Shown: piece by piece, positions 30,035 to 38,491 of the stretch
Position numbering within the stretch: the stretch's first letter is position 1
Layout: every line of letters starts with the position of its first letter
Assembly: GCF_900182545.1 (NCBI RefSeq)
Contig: NZ_FXTJ01000001.1
Coordinates: 620,001 to 684,000, forward strand
Length of the DNA stretch: 64,000 nucleotides
Source: Geodermatophilus aquaeductus
Lineage (GTDB): Bacteria > Actinomycetota > Actinomycetes > Mycobacteriales > Geodermatophilaceae
Direction of reading: 5' to 3'
Program-made: the position numbers and the translations under genes
Notes under the pieces: generated by a model
Seen by the model: only the letters and a program-made list of their open reading frames with translations
Databases searched by the model: none
Told to the model about the DNA's origin: nothing

Positions 30035-31039
30035 TCAGCGACCGATCTTGCCGTCGTTGTCGCGGTCCAGCTTGTCCTTGGCCTTCTGCACGAGGCCACG
30101 GTCGTCCTCGCGCCCGGTCGTCCCGGTCGTGTGGCGGCCCGTGCCGGCGACGCCGGCCTCGCCACCCTCGACCTCGATCTCCTCGCGGCGCACCTGCTCG
30201 GAGACCTGCTGCTGCTCGGTCACCGTCTGGGTGTCGAGGCGGACGCGCTCGACCGGCGTGGCCTCCTTGGACACCACGGGGCGCTCGGCATGCAGGACGA
30301 CCTCGTGCTCCTCCTCGGAGATGGCCGGCCCGTCCATGGCGTTGCCGATGTTGGCGTCGGTGATCGGCTCGCGCTCGACCCGGACCTCCTCGCGGGAGAC
30401 CGGCACGGTCTCGGTCACGTTCTCCGAGACGACGTACTTGCGCAGCCGCGCGCGGCCGGCCTCGACCCGCTGGGTGCCCACGTTGAGGTGTTCCTCGGAG
30501 CGGGTCATCGCGTTGTCGGTGGTCGGGCCGGAGGTGTCGTGGCCGACGGTGCCGCGGGTCTCGAGGTCGTCGCGTACGCCGTCACGGTCACGGTCCCGGC
30601 CGGCGGTCCCGGCGGTGCCCACGGTCCCGGTGCCGGCCGTCGTCAGGTCCTGCTGCGAGCGGCTCTGGTCCGTCGAGTAGGTGCCGGCGGTGCCGGTGTC
30701 CGTCCTCGTGGTCTGCGTCTGCGTGCCCGAGCCGAGGCCGTAGTACCGGTACAGCTCCTGCTCCTCCTGCGGGGAGAGGTGACCGTCGGTGTCGATCTTC
30801 GGTGCGTCCTTGACCTTGGCCTTGCTCACGCGGACGCGGAGGCCGTCGTTGGTCAGGTCGGCGTCGCGCAGCGGGACGAAGGACTCCTTGGTGCCGAACA
30901 GGCCGGTCCGCACCGTGGCCCACTCCGGCTGACCGGTCTCGTCGTCGAGGTAGACCTCGGAGGCCGAGCCGATCTTCTCGCCCGACTCGTCGTAGACGTC
31001 CTGGCCGATCACGCGGCTGATGGTGTCGGTGCCGATCAT
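30035..31039 (-). CDS. PRC-barrel and DUF2382 stress protein
   Basis: A 334-residue soluble protein. Residues 1-80 form a PRC-barrel (IGQDVYDESGEKIGSASEVYLDD, PEWATVRTGLFGTKESFVPL). A long Thr/Gly/Asp-rich low-complexity linker follows, with repeated TGT and GRDRDRDG units. The C-terminal DUF2382 domain has EEHLNVGTQRVEAGRARLRKYVV, TETVPVSREEVRVEREPI and EVVLHAERPVVSKEATPVERVRL. Such proteins are abundant in desiccation- and radiation-tolerant bacteria; the mechanism is unknown. It ends DRDNDGKIGR. Single gene with its own terminator; GGGAG precedes the ATG. Confidence 0.9.
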   Translation of the reverse strand: MIGTDTISRVIGQDVYDESGEKIGSASEVYLDDETGQPEWATVRTGLFGTKESFVPLRDADLTNDGLRVRVSKAKVKDAPKIDTDGHLSPQEEQELYRYYGLGSGTQTQTTRTDTGTAGTYSTDQSRSQQDLTTAGTGTVGTAGTAGRDRDRDGVRDDLETRGTVGHDTSGPTTDNAMTRSEEHLNVGTQRVEAGRARLRKYVVSENVTETVPVSREEVRVEREPITDANIGNAMDGPAISEEEHEVVLHAERPVVSKEATPVERVRLDTQTVTEQQQVSEQVRREEIEVEGGEAGVAGTGRHTTGTTGREDDRGLVQKAKDKLDRDNDGKIGR

Positions 31040-31359
31040 CGTCGTATCGCTCCCATCTGAGCTGTGGTGTGGCGGTCTCTAGATCAGTGACCGGGCTGGG
31101 CGGGGCGAAACGAGGGAGATCGACTCGGACACTTCGGTCGCTGAGCGTGGAGCAGCCGGTCCCGGGCCGGTACCGGCGCGTGCCGGGCGAATCCCCAGGT
31201 CACGGCGGGGTCACGGCCGTCAGGAGGGCCACGGACCCATCGCGACGACCCGTCACGCACCGCCACGACGCGGACGCCCGGGCGTGTCGCGCCCACCACA
31301 GCGACCCCTCCCCGGCGCGTCTGCCGGGCTCGGGCCCCCGCATCGGCTCTCCTGGGACC
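31040..31359. other. Divergent intergenic region, 320 bases
   Basis: Holds the divergent promoters of the PRC-barrel gene and the DUF3097 gene. A GTTTCG element on the minus strand at about 31110 recalls a stress-sigma -35, but no GGGTAT-like -10 follows at the right distance. No coding frame, tRNA or clear repeat is seen; several short frames are Arg/Pro-rich and lack ribosome sites. Confidence 0.5.
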
Positions 31360-32169
31360 GTGCCGCCCCGTTCTCCGTACGACGACCTGGTGCACCCCCG
31401 CACGGTCAAGAAGCCCCCGCCGCAGGTGGCCGCCGAGCGCGACCTCGTGGTCGAGGACCCCAGCTCGGGGTTCGTCGGCGCCGTGATCCGCTGCGAGAAG
31501 GACGTCGTCCACCTCGAGGACCGCTTCGGGAAGGTCCGCGCCTATCCCCTCGGCCCGGGCTTCTGGGTCGACGGCCGGCCGGTCGTGCTGGTGCGCCCGA
31601 CGCCGAAGGGCCCGGCGACGCCGACCCGCAGCGCCTCGGGCTCGACCTACGTGGCCGGTGCACGCGCCCGCGTCGCCCGCGAGGGCCGCATCTACGTCGA
31701 GGGCAAGCACGACGCCGAGCTGGTCGAGAAGGTGTGGGGCCACGACCTGCGCATCGAGGGCGTCGTCGTCGAGCCGCTGCACGGCGTCGACGACCTGCCC
31801 GGCATCGTGCGCGAGTTCCGCCCGTCGGAGGGCCGGCGGCTCGGCGTGCTCGTCGACCACCTGGTGCGCGGGTCGAAGGAGTCGCGGATCGCCGAGCAGG
31901 TGACCGGCGCGCACGCGCTCGTCGTCGGCCACCCGTTCATCGACATCTGGCAGGCGGTCAAGCCCTCCGTCGTCGGCATCCGCGCGTGGCCGACCGTGCC
32001 GAAGGGCGAGTCGTGGAAGGAGGGCGTCTGCCGCCGGCTCGGCTGGGAGGACGACACCGGCTACGTGTGGGCGCAGCGCATCCTCGCCCGGGTGCGGACC
32101 TGGACCGACCTCGAGCCCGCGCTCATCGGCCGGGTCGAGGAGCTCATCGACTTCGTCACGCTGGACTGA
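31360..32169 (+). CDS. DUF3097 family protein, TOPRIM-like motifs
   Basis: A 269-residue protein of an actinobacteria-specific family (DUF3097). The first 80 residues carry a small beta-rich domain (GAVIRCEKDVVHLEDRFGKVRAYPL). The middle has IYVEGKHDAELVEKVWG (111-127), then GVLVDHLVRGSKES (162-175), the order and spacing of the Glu and acidic motifs of TOPRIM domains such as RNase M5. The C-terminal part is a conserved helical region. Nuclease or primase-like activity is an inference from those motifs. GTG at 31360 follows a GC-rich stretch without a strong ribosome site. Confidence 0.83.
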   Translation: MPPRSPYDDLVHPRTVKKPPPQVAAERDLVVEDPSSGFVGAVIRCEKDVVHLEDRFGKVRAYPLGPGFWVDGRPVVLVRPTPKGPATPTRSASGSTYVAGARARVAREGRIYVEGKHDAELVEKVWGHDLRIEGVVVEPLHGVDDLPGIVREFRPSEGRRLGVLVDHLVRGSKESRIAEQVTGAHALVVGHPFIDIWQAVKPSVVGIRAWPTVPKGESWKEGVCRRLGWEDDTGYVWAQRILARVRTWTDLEPALIGRVEELIDFVTLD

Positions 32170-32185
32170 CGACGACAGCGCGCAT

Positions 32186-32262
32186 GATCAGGTGACCTGA
32201 TCGTGCGGCGTCCCGGCTCACCGTCGGTGGTGAGCCAGGACGCGTCGCGGTGAGCCAGGACG
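32186..32262. repeat. Nested inverted and direct repeats after the DUF3097 gene
   Basis: GATCAGGT-G-ACCTGATC (32186-32202) is a perfect 17-base palindrome. GGCTCACC-N6-GGTGAGCC (32215-32236) is a second. The right arm of the latter starts a 14-base direct repeat GGTGAGCCAGGACG at 32229-32242 and 32249-32262. Lies between convergent genes. Confidence 0.6.
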
Positions 32263-32307
32263 GTCCTCCGTGGGCTCCCGTGGCGCCCGCCGTCACGATG
32301 GGACGAC

Positions 32308-32343
32308 GACGGCCGCCGTCCCCACGCGGGAACGGCGGCCGTC
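32308..32343. terminator. Hairpin before the aldo-keto reductase stop
   Basis: GACGGCCGCCGT and ACGGCGGCCGTC are perfect 12-base arms around a 12-base loop, 14 bases past the aldo-keto reductase stop on the minus strand. Confidence 0.65.
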
Positions 32344-32357
32344 GGCGCGCCGGAGGA

Positions 32358-33197
32358 TCAGCTGGGCACGTAGTCGAACGTGTCCGGGTCGGGGCCGGTG
32401 CGCTCGCCGCGGTCGAGGCCGGTGATCGTCGCCATCTGACCCTGGTCGAGCTCGAAGTCGAACAGCGCGAAGTTCTCCTCCACCCGCTGACGGGTCACCG
32501 ACTTCGGGAAGACGACGTCGCCGCGCTGGACGTGCCAGCGGAGCACGACCTGGGCCGGCGTCCGCCCCAGCGTCTCGGCGATGGCCACGATCGCGGGGTC
32601 GTCGAGCACCTTGCCCTGCGCGATCGGCGACCAGGCCTCGGTGACGATCTCGTGCTCGGCGTCGAAGGCGCGCACCTCGTCGTTGGCGAGGTAGGGGTGC
32701 GCCTCGATCTGGTTGACCGCCGGCCGCACCTCGGTCTCGGCGAACAGCCGGCGCAGGTGGTGCGGGTTGAAGTTGGAGACGCCGACCGCGCGGCACCGGC
32801 CGGACGCGTAGATCTCCTCCATGGCCTTCCACGTCTCGACGTAGTCGACGTCGATCGTCGGCAGCGGCCAGTGGACCAGGAACAGGTCCAGGTAGTCGAA
32901 GCCGAGGTCGGCCATCGTCTGGTCGAAGGCGCGCAGCGCGTCGTCGCGGCGGTGGAAGCCGTTGTTGAGCTTGCTGGTGACGAAGACCTCCGACCGGTCG
33001 ATGCCCGACTCGCGGACCGCCTGGCCGACCTCCTTCTCGTTGCCGTACATCTCGGCGGTGTCGATGTGCCGGTAGCCGACCTCGAGCGCGGTGCGGGTCG
33101 CCTCGACGGTCTGGTCCGGCGGGATCTGGAAGACGCCGAAGCCCAGCTGCGGGATCTCGACGCCGTTGTTCAGGGCGATGGTGGGCACGGTGGCCAC
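32358..33197 (-). CDS. Aldo/keto reductase (2,5-didehydrogluconate reductase-like)
   Basis: A 279-residue TIM-barrel reductase. GYRHIDTAEMYGNEKEVGQAV contains the catalytic Asp and Tyr, FVTSKLNN the Lys, FLVHWPLP the His, and VFPKSVTRQRVEENFALFDF the NADPH-binding region. Members reduce aldehydes, ketones and methylglyoxal with NADPH. GTG at 33197 has AGGAGAG five bases before it; a second GTG at 33188 is less well placed. Monocistronic. Confidence 0.9.
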   Translation of the reverse strand: MATVPTIALNNGVEIPQLGFGVFQIPPDQTVEATRTALEVGYRHIDTAEMYGNEKEVGQAVRESGIDRSEVFVTSKLNNGFHRRDDALRAFDQTMADLGFDYLDLFLVHWPLPTIDVDYVETWKAMEEIYASGRCRAVGVSNFNPHHLRRLFAETEVRPAVNQIEAHPYLANDEVRAFDAEHEIVTEAWSPIAQGKVLDDPAIVAIAETLGRTPAQVVLRWHVQRGDVVFPKSVTRQRVEENFALFDFELDQGQMATITGLDRGERTGPDPDTFDYVPS

Positions 33198-33268
33198 GGG
33201 CTCTCCTCTTCGATCGGGGACGGTGGGCGGCGCGCCACTCCATGGCGCGCCAAGCTCCGTTCGGTCCG

Positions 33269-34525
33269 CTACCCGCCGACCGCGTCCCCCACCCGTGCCG
33301 GTTCCGGCTCGGGAGCGCGACGCAGCAGCGGCGCGGCGGCCAGCGCCAGCACCGCGGCCCCCGCCGCGGCGAGCGCGGGCACGGCGAAGGCCGCCTCGGC
33401 GCCCCACGCGTCGACCGCCGCACCGGCCAGCGCGGAGCCCGCGGTGACGCCGAGCGTCAGCCCGGTGTTGGTCCACGACAGCGCCTCGGTGAGCGCGGCC
33501 CGCGGAACGCGCGACTCCACCAGCGACGCGCCCGACACCAGCACCGGCGCGACGGCGAGACCGGCGAGGAACCCGGCGCCCACCAGCAGCGGCAGGGAGG
33601 ACACCGCCCACAGTCCCTGCGCGGCCAGCCCGAACGCGACGGCGGTGCCGAGGAAGCGCCCGGCGAGCGTCCCGCGCAGGCGGGCCACGCCGTAGGCCAG
33701 GCCGGCCACCAGGCTGCCGCCGGCGTAGAGCGCCAGCGCGAGGCCGGCGAGCGCGGGGACCCCCTGCTCCTCGGCGAAGCCCACGACGACGACGTCCATG
33801 GCGCCGAAGACGGTGCCCACGCCGACGTAGGCGAGCGTGACGACGACCACCGCGGGCCCGAGCGCGGCCCGCAGCCGGGAGGGGCCGCCGGCCGTCGCGG
33901 GCACGACCACGGGCTCGGTGTCCCGCTGGCGTGCCAGCCACAGCCCGCCGACCGTGCCGAGCACGATGCCGGTGGTGAAGCCCGCGGCCGGCGCGATCAG
34001 CGTGCCGAGCACCGTGACCAGCGGCGGCCCCACGACGAAGACGACCTCGTCGACGACGGACTCGAAGGCGAACGCGGTCTGCCGCCGCTCGGCGTCCTCG
34101 AGGGCCGCGGCCCACCGCGCACGGACCATCGCGCCGATCCCGGGCAGGCTGGCGCCGGTCAGGGCGCCGAGGAGGAACCAGGTCCAGCGGGGCGCGTCGC
34201 CGACCACGACGCCGACGAAGGCCAGACCGGTGACGAGGTAGGCGGCCATGGCGACCCGCAGCACCCGGCCCTGGCCGCGCCGGTCCATCGCCCGGGACCA
34301 CAGCGGCCCGCCGACCGCGGCGGAGAGGGCGAGGGCGCCGGAGACCGCGCCGGCCAGCGCGTAGCTGCCGGACTCGCCCTCCACGAGCAGGACGGCGCCG
34401 AGGCCGAGCATCGGCAGCGGCAGGCGGGCGACCCACCCGGCGAGGGAGAACCACACGGCGCCGGGGACGGCGAACAGGCGGGCGTAGGGGCCGAGCAGGG
34501 GACGGAGGACGGTGCGGGGTGACAC
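33269..34525 (-). CDS. MFS transporter
   Basis: A membrane protein of about 418 residues with twelve predicted helices and an MFS-type loop WSRAMDRRGQGRVLR between helices 2 and 3. GALTGASLPGIGAMVRARWA and a long RLRAALGP-containing central loop resemble actinobacterial YfcJ/CynX-like exporters of unknown substrate. The GTG at 34525 gives a natural N-terminus; GTG at 34549 is an alternative. Single gene. Confidence 0.8.
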   Translation of the reverse strand: MSPRTVLRPLLGPYARLFAVPGAVWFSLAGWVARLPLPMLGLGAVLLVEGESGSYALAGAVSGALALSAAVGGPLWSRAMDRRGQGRVLRVAMAAYLVTGLAFVGVVVGDAPRWTWFLLGALTGASLPGIGAMVRARWAAALEDAERRQTAFAFESVVDEVVFVVGPPLVTVLGTLIAPAAGFTTGIVLGTVGGLWLARQRDTEPVVVPATAGGPSRLRAALGPAVVVVTLAYVGVGTVFGAMDVVVVGFAEEQGVPALAGLALALYAGGSLVAGLAYGVARLRGTLAGRFLGTAVAFGLAAQGLWAVSSLPLLVGAGFLAGLAVAPVLVSGASLVESRVPRAALTEALSWTNTGLTLGVTAGSALAGAAVDAWGAEAAFAVPALAAAGAAVLALAAAPLLRRAPEPEPARVGDAVGG

Positions 34526-34715
34526 GGGCTTCTCGCGCTTCCTGGCCACAGGCGAGTGCGGGTCTGCCCGCCGGGCTCTCGGGTGGCGACCCGACCGTAA
34601 CAACGCACCGCGGTCCCGTCGTCCGCGTTCACGGCTCGTGTGCGTGTCGTCACGTCAGGTCCATGAACGTTCATGCACCCTGGGCGGCGCCCGTCCCGCC
34701 GACCCGAGGAGCCCC

Positions 34716-35582
34716 GTGGCCCCCACCTCCCGGCCGCGTCCCCTGCGCGCCGTCCTCGTCCTGCTGCTCGCGCTCGCCGCGCTGCTCGTCCCCGGCACCG
34801 CCTCCGCCTCCGGCGGCGACGACGGCGCGGCGGAGGGCGCGAGCAGCGGCGGCGACTTCGCCGTGACCGTCAACGGCCGCACGTCGAATCCCGGCGCCGG
34901 CAACGAGTACCGCCTGCGCGACACCACGCCCACCGCCCCGATCGCCGTCCGCGGCCGGCACGTCACCTTCACGATCGCCCCGGCCACCCTCGGCGTGTAC
35001 GACTACACGCTCACCGGCGCCCCGGACCCGCAGCGGATGGTCACCGCGCCGACCGTCGTCTTCGCCTCGAAGGTGCCGGTGCTCACCCCCGCCCAGCTGC
35101 GCGGCGTGCGGATCTCGGAGCTGCGGCTGCGCGACGACGTCCTCGTCGTCACGTTCGCCACGGCCTCCGGCGGCAAGCTCAAGGTCCAGGCGAAGGACGC
35201 CCCGCAGGGCGGCATCTTCCAGATGGAGCAGGAGTTCGGCGGCGCGGTCGAGTACGTGCACACCCTGGGCGCGGGCCTCTTCTACTTCGTCAACGAGTAC
35301 ACGGGGAAGATCAACTTCGGCAACGGCGTCGCCGCCGACGCCACGCACCAGATGCTGCTCGGCAAGGACAGCCCGCAGGTGGCCACCAAGCTCGAGCAGA
35401 CGGCCACCACGACGCGCTGGTCGGTCGCCTCGGGCGGCCGCATGGGCGGGGTGCTCGGCGAGGACTCGATCGAACTCTCGGCCGGCGCCACCAACTGCAC
35501 CAGCGACTGCCAGGCCCGCAACCGCATCCAGGGCTCGGTGCCGGTGCCCCCGGACCCGACGAACCCCACCCCGATCGGCTGA
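34716..35582 (+). CDS. Exported protein of unknown function
   Basis: A 288-residue protein with a clear Sec signal: RPRPLRAVLVLLLALAALLVPGTASAS, cleavage expected after the second ASA. The mature part is hydrophilic with beta-rich segments (RHVTFTIAPATLGVYDYTLTGAPD, DDVLVVTFATASGGKLKVQAKD) and two Cys close together in TNCTSDCQARN near the C-terminus, which may form a disulfide. No family recognised. GTG at 34716 has GAGGA just upstream. A perfect terminator hairpin follows. Confidence 0.75.
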   Translation: MAPTSRPRPLRAVLVLLLALAALLVPGTASASGGDDGAAEGASSGGDFAVTVNGRTSNPGAGNEYRLRDTTPTAPIAVRGRHVTFTIAPATLGVYDYTLTGAPDPQRMVTAPTVVFASKVPVLTPAQLRGVRISELRLRDDVLVVTFATASGGKLKVQAKDAPQGGIFQMEQEFGGAVEYVHTLGAGLFYFVNEYTGKINFGNGVAADATHQMLLGKDSPQVATKLEQTATTTRWSVASGGRMGGVLGEDSIELSAGATNCTSDCQARNRIQGSVPVPPDPTNPTPIG

Positions 35583-35619
35583 CCCGCCGGCGGATGCACC
35601 GTCCGCGCAGCGAGTGATC

Positions 35620-35662
35620 CCGCATCCGCGGCTCCCCTCCACCCCGGGAGCCGCGGATGCGG
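35620..35662 (+). terminator. Terminator of the exported-protein gene
   Basis: Perfect 17-base arms (35620-35636 and 35646-35662) around a nine-base loop, 38 bases past the stop and 64 bases before moaA. Confidence 0.75.
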
Positions 35663-35726
35663 CGTCCCGGGGATCCGGAGCCCCGAGCAGGGGGACGGCG
35701 TCGGCACCCGCGATTACATTGCGATC

Positions 35727-36776
35727 GTGACCTCCGCCGACCTGCCCGAGCCCCAGGTGCGCCCGTCCGACGGCGTGCCCGGCAGTGGCGGGCTGGTCGA
35801 CCGGCACGGCCGGACCGCCACCGACCTGCGCGTCTCGCTCACCGACCGCTGCAACCTGCGCTGCACCTACTGCATGCCGCCGGAGGGCCTGCAGTGGCTG
35901 CCCAAGGCCGAGCAGCTCACCGACGACGAGGTCGCCCGGCTGGTGGGCATCGGCGTCGAGCGGCTGGGCATCCGCGAGGTCCGCTTCACCGGCGGCGAGC
36001 CGCTGCTGCGTCCGGGCCTCGTGGGCATCGTGGAGGCGGCCACCGCGCTGTCGCCGCGCCCCGAGGTCAGCCTCACCACCAACGCCATCGGCCTGGCCCG
36101 CGTCGCGCCCGCGCTGGCCGCCGCGGGGCTGGACCGGATCAACGTCAGCCTCGACACCCTCGACCGCGAGCGGTTCAAGCAACTGGCGTACCGCGACCGG
36201 CTCGACGACGTCCTCGCCGGGCTCGCCGCCGCCCAGGAGGCCGGGCTCACGCCGGTGAAGGTCAACGCCGTCCTGCTGCACGGGGTCAACGACTCCGACG
36301 CACTGCCCCTGCTCGACTTCTGCCTCGAGCACGGCTACCAGCTGCGGTTCATCGAGCAGATGCCGCTCGACGCCCACCACGCCTGGACCCGCGGCCGGAT
36401 GGTCACCGCCGAGGACATCCTCGAGCAGCTGTCGGCCGCCCACGAGCTCACGCCCGACACCGAGGAGCGCGGGTCGGCGCCGGCCGAGCGCTGGCTGGTC
36501 GACGGCGGCCCGGCCACCGTCGGCATCATCGCCTCGGTCACCCGCTCCTTCTGCGGCACCTGCGACCGCACCCGGCTCACCGCCGACGGCCAGATCCGCA
36601 ACTGCCTGTTCGCCCGCGAGGAGTCCGACCTGCGGACGGCGATGCGCGAGGGCGCCACCGACGACGAGCTGGCCGACCGCTGGCGGATCGCCACCCTGGC
36701 CAAGCTCCCCGGCCACGGCATCGACGACCCGAGCTTCCTGCAGCCGAGCCGGCCGATGTCGGCCATCGGGGGCTGA
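35727..36776 (+). CDS. moaA: GTP 3',8-cyclase MoaA
   Basis: A 349-residue radical SAM enzyme for the first step of molybdenum cofactor synthesis. CNLRCTYC at residues 42-49 binds the SAM cluster, FTGGEPLLRPG follows, and the second cluster is held by FCGTCDRTRLTADGQIRNCLF near the C-terminus. The C-terminal Gly-Gly, needed for activity, is intact. A TACATT box ends six bases before the GTG, suggesting a leaderless message. moaD follows five bases later. moaC and moaB are not in the window. Confidence 0.95.
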   Translation: MTSADLPEPQVRPSDGVPGSGGLVDRHGRTATDLRVSLTDRCNLRCTYCMPPEGLQWLPKAEQLTDDEVARLVGIGVERLGIREVRFTGGEPLLRPGLVGIVEAATALSPRPEVSLTTNAIGLARVAPALAAAGLDRINVSLDTLDRERFKQLAYRDRLDDVLAGLAAAQEAGLTPVKVNAVLLHGVNDSDALPLLDFCLEHGYQLRFIEQMPLDAHHAWTRGRMVTAEDILEQLSAAHELTPDTEERGSAPAERWLVDGGPATVGIIASVTRSFCGTCDRTRLTADGQIRNCLFAREESDLRTAMREGATDDELADRWRIATLAKLPGHGIDDPSFLQPSRPMSAIGG

Positions 36777-36781
36777 CCTCC

Positions 36782-37030
36782 GTGGCCACCGACATCACCG
36801 TGCGGTACTTCGCCGGGGCCCGCGCGGCCAGCGGCGTGGACACCGAGACCTGCGCGGCCGGCACGCTCGAGGAGCTGGTCGGCCGGATCGTGGACGCACA
36901 CGGCGAGCGCCTCGAGCGGGTGCTCACCGCCTGCTCGTTCCTCGTCGACGGAACGCAGACCCGCGACCGCTCGTTGCAGCTGTCACCCGGGGCGGTCGTC
37001 GACGTGCTGCCCCCCTTCGCCGGAGGATGA
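36782..37030 (+). CDS. moaD: Molybdopterin synthase sulfur carrier MoaD
   Basis: An 82-residue ubiquitin-fold protein: VRYFAGARAASGV at the start and the essential C-terminal Gly-Gly in PPFAGG, which is activated as a thiocarboxylate to supply sulfur to MoaE. GTG at 36782 lies five bases after moaA, so the two are co-transcribed. Its partner MoaE is encoded 4.5 kb away on the other strand. Confidence 0.92.
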   Translation: MATDITVRYFAGARAASGVDTETCAAGTLEELVGRIVDAHGERLERVLTACSFLVDGTQTRDRSLQLSPGAVVDVLPPFAGG

Positions 37031-37099
37031 CCGTCCCCTCGTGAGCTCGCCTCACCATACGAGCCCTCCCCACCCCCTCCCCGCCTCCGAGGCGACGCC

Positions 37100-38491
37100 G
37101 TGATCGAGTGGCTGCTCGTCCTCGTCGGCGTCCTGCTGGTCCTCGCCTGCGCCGCCTTCGTGGCCTTCGAGTTCTCCCTGGTGACCGTCGACCGGCCCAC
37201 CGTCGAACGCGAGGTCGAGGCCGGCGTGCGCGGGTCGGCCGGGGTGCTCGCCGCCCTCAAGACCCTCTCCACCCAGCTGTCGGGCGCCCAGCTCGGCATC
37301 ACCGTGACCAACCTGGCCATCGGCTTCGTCGCCGAGCCCTCGATCGCCGCCCTGCTGCGCGGGCCGCTGGAGGCGGTCGGCCTGTCCGGCGGCGCCGCCC
37401 GGTCGGTCTCGATCACCCTGGCGCTCGTCCTGGCCACGGCGCTGACCATGGTGTTCGGCGAGCTGGTGCCGAAGAACGTGGCCATCAGCGAGCCGCTGCG
37501 CACCGCCCGGGCCGTGTCGGGCTTCCAGCGGGGCTTCACCCGCTCGACCTCACTGGTCATCCGCTTCCTCAACGGCTGGGCCAACGCCCTGCTGCGCCGG
37601 CTGTTCGGCGTGGAGCCGCAGGAGGAGCTGGCCTCGGCGCGCTCGCCGGAGGAGCTGACCTCGCTGGTCCGCCGCTCCGGCCGGCAGGGCACGCTCCCGG
37701 CCGAGACCGCCGTCCTGCTCGAGCGGGGGCTCGCCTTCGGTGAGCTGCGGGCCAGCGACGCGGCCACCCCGCGCACCCGCATGACCACCGTGCTCGACGA
37801 CGCCCCGGTCGCCGAGGTGCTCCGGGCCGCCCGCGACTCCGGGCACTCGCGCTTCCCCGTCGTCTCCGGGGCCGGCGTCGACGACGTCGTCGGCATGGTC
37901 CACGTGAAACACGCCCTGGCCGTCCCGCGTGACCGGCGCGGCGACACCCCGGTCACGGCGGTCATGCTCCCGGCGCTGTTCGTCCCGACGTCGCGGCGGC
38001 TCGACGACCTGCTCGGCGACCTGCGCCGCGGCGGGCTGCAGATGGCCGTCGTCGTCGACGAGTACGGCGGCACCGACGGCGTCGTGACCATCGAGGACCT
38101 CGTGGAGGAGATCGTCGGCGACCTCACCGACGAGTACGACCAGGAGACCGGCGACGACGTCGTCGACCGCGGCGACGGCACCTGGTCGGTGCCGGGCCTG
38201 CTGCGCCCCGACGAGGTGGCCGCAGCCACCGGGCTGGCGGTCCCCTCCGACCGGCACTGGGAGACCCTCGGCGGCCTGGTGCTGCACGTGCTCGGCCGGA
38301 TCCCGGAGGTCGGCGACCGGATCGAGGCGCGGCCCACCCTGCCGCCGGAGCTCGCCGCCGAGGCCGAGGGCCTGCCGGCGGGCGTGTGGGTCGAGGTCGA
38401 GAAGGTCGACGGCACCCGCGTGGAGCGGGCCGTCGTCGGCGAGGTGCCCGCCACCACCGGCGACGAGGACGAGGAGGACGACCGTGGGTGA
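37100..38491 (+). CDS. CNNM/HlyC-CorC family membrane protein
   Basis: A 463-residue membrane protein. An N-terminal DUF21/CNNM domain with about four membrane helices (LVFGELVPKN-like VFGELVPKNVAISEP) is followed by a CBS pair (GHSRFPVVSGAGVDDVVGMVHVKHAL, MAVVVDEYGGTDGVVTIEDLVEEIVGDLTDEYD) and a C-terminal CorC_HlyC domain with WSVPGLLRPDEV and a RIPEVGDRIE strand. The family transports or senses Mg2+/Co2+ and is often called hemolysin-like. GTG at 37100. It overlaps the next gene, a shorter paralogue, by eight bases. Confidence 0.9.
   Translation: MIEWLLVLVGVLLVLACAAFVAFEFSLVTVDRPTVEREVEAGVRGSAGVLAALKTLSTQLSGAQLGITVTNLAIGFVAEPSIAALLRGPLEAVGLSGGAARSVSITLALVLATALTMVFGELVPKNVAISEPLRTARAVSGFQRGFTRSTSLVIRFLNGWANALLRRLFGVEPQEELASARSPEELTSLVRRSGRQGTLPAETAVLLERGLAFGELRASDAATPRTRMTTVLDDAPVAEVLRAARDSGHSRFPVVSGAGVDDVVGMVHVKHALAVPRDRRGDTPVTAVMLPALFVPTSRRLDDLLGDLRRGGLQMAVVVDEYGGTDGVVTIEDLVEEIVGDLTDEYDQETGDDVVDRGDGTWSVPGLLRPDEVAAATGLAVPSDRHWETLGGLVLHVLGRIPEVGDRIEARPTLPPELAAEAEGLPAGVWVEVEKVDGTRVERAVVGEVPATTGDEDEEDDRG

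Noticed and set aside
35663..35726. Moco riboswitch before moaA
   Set aside because: Only 64 bases separate the terminator from moaA, and a -10-like box abuts the start codon, leaving no room for a leader structure.
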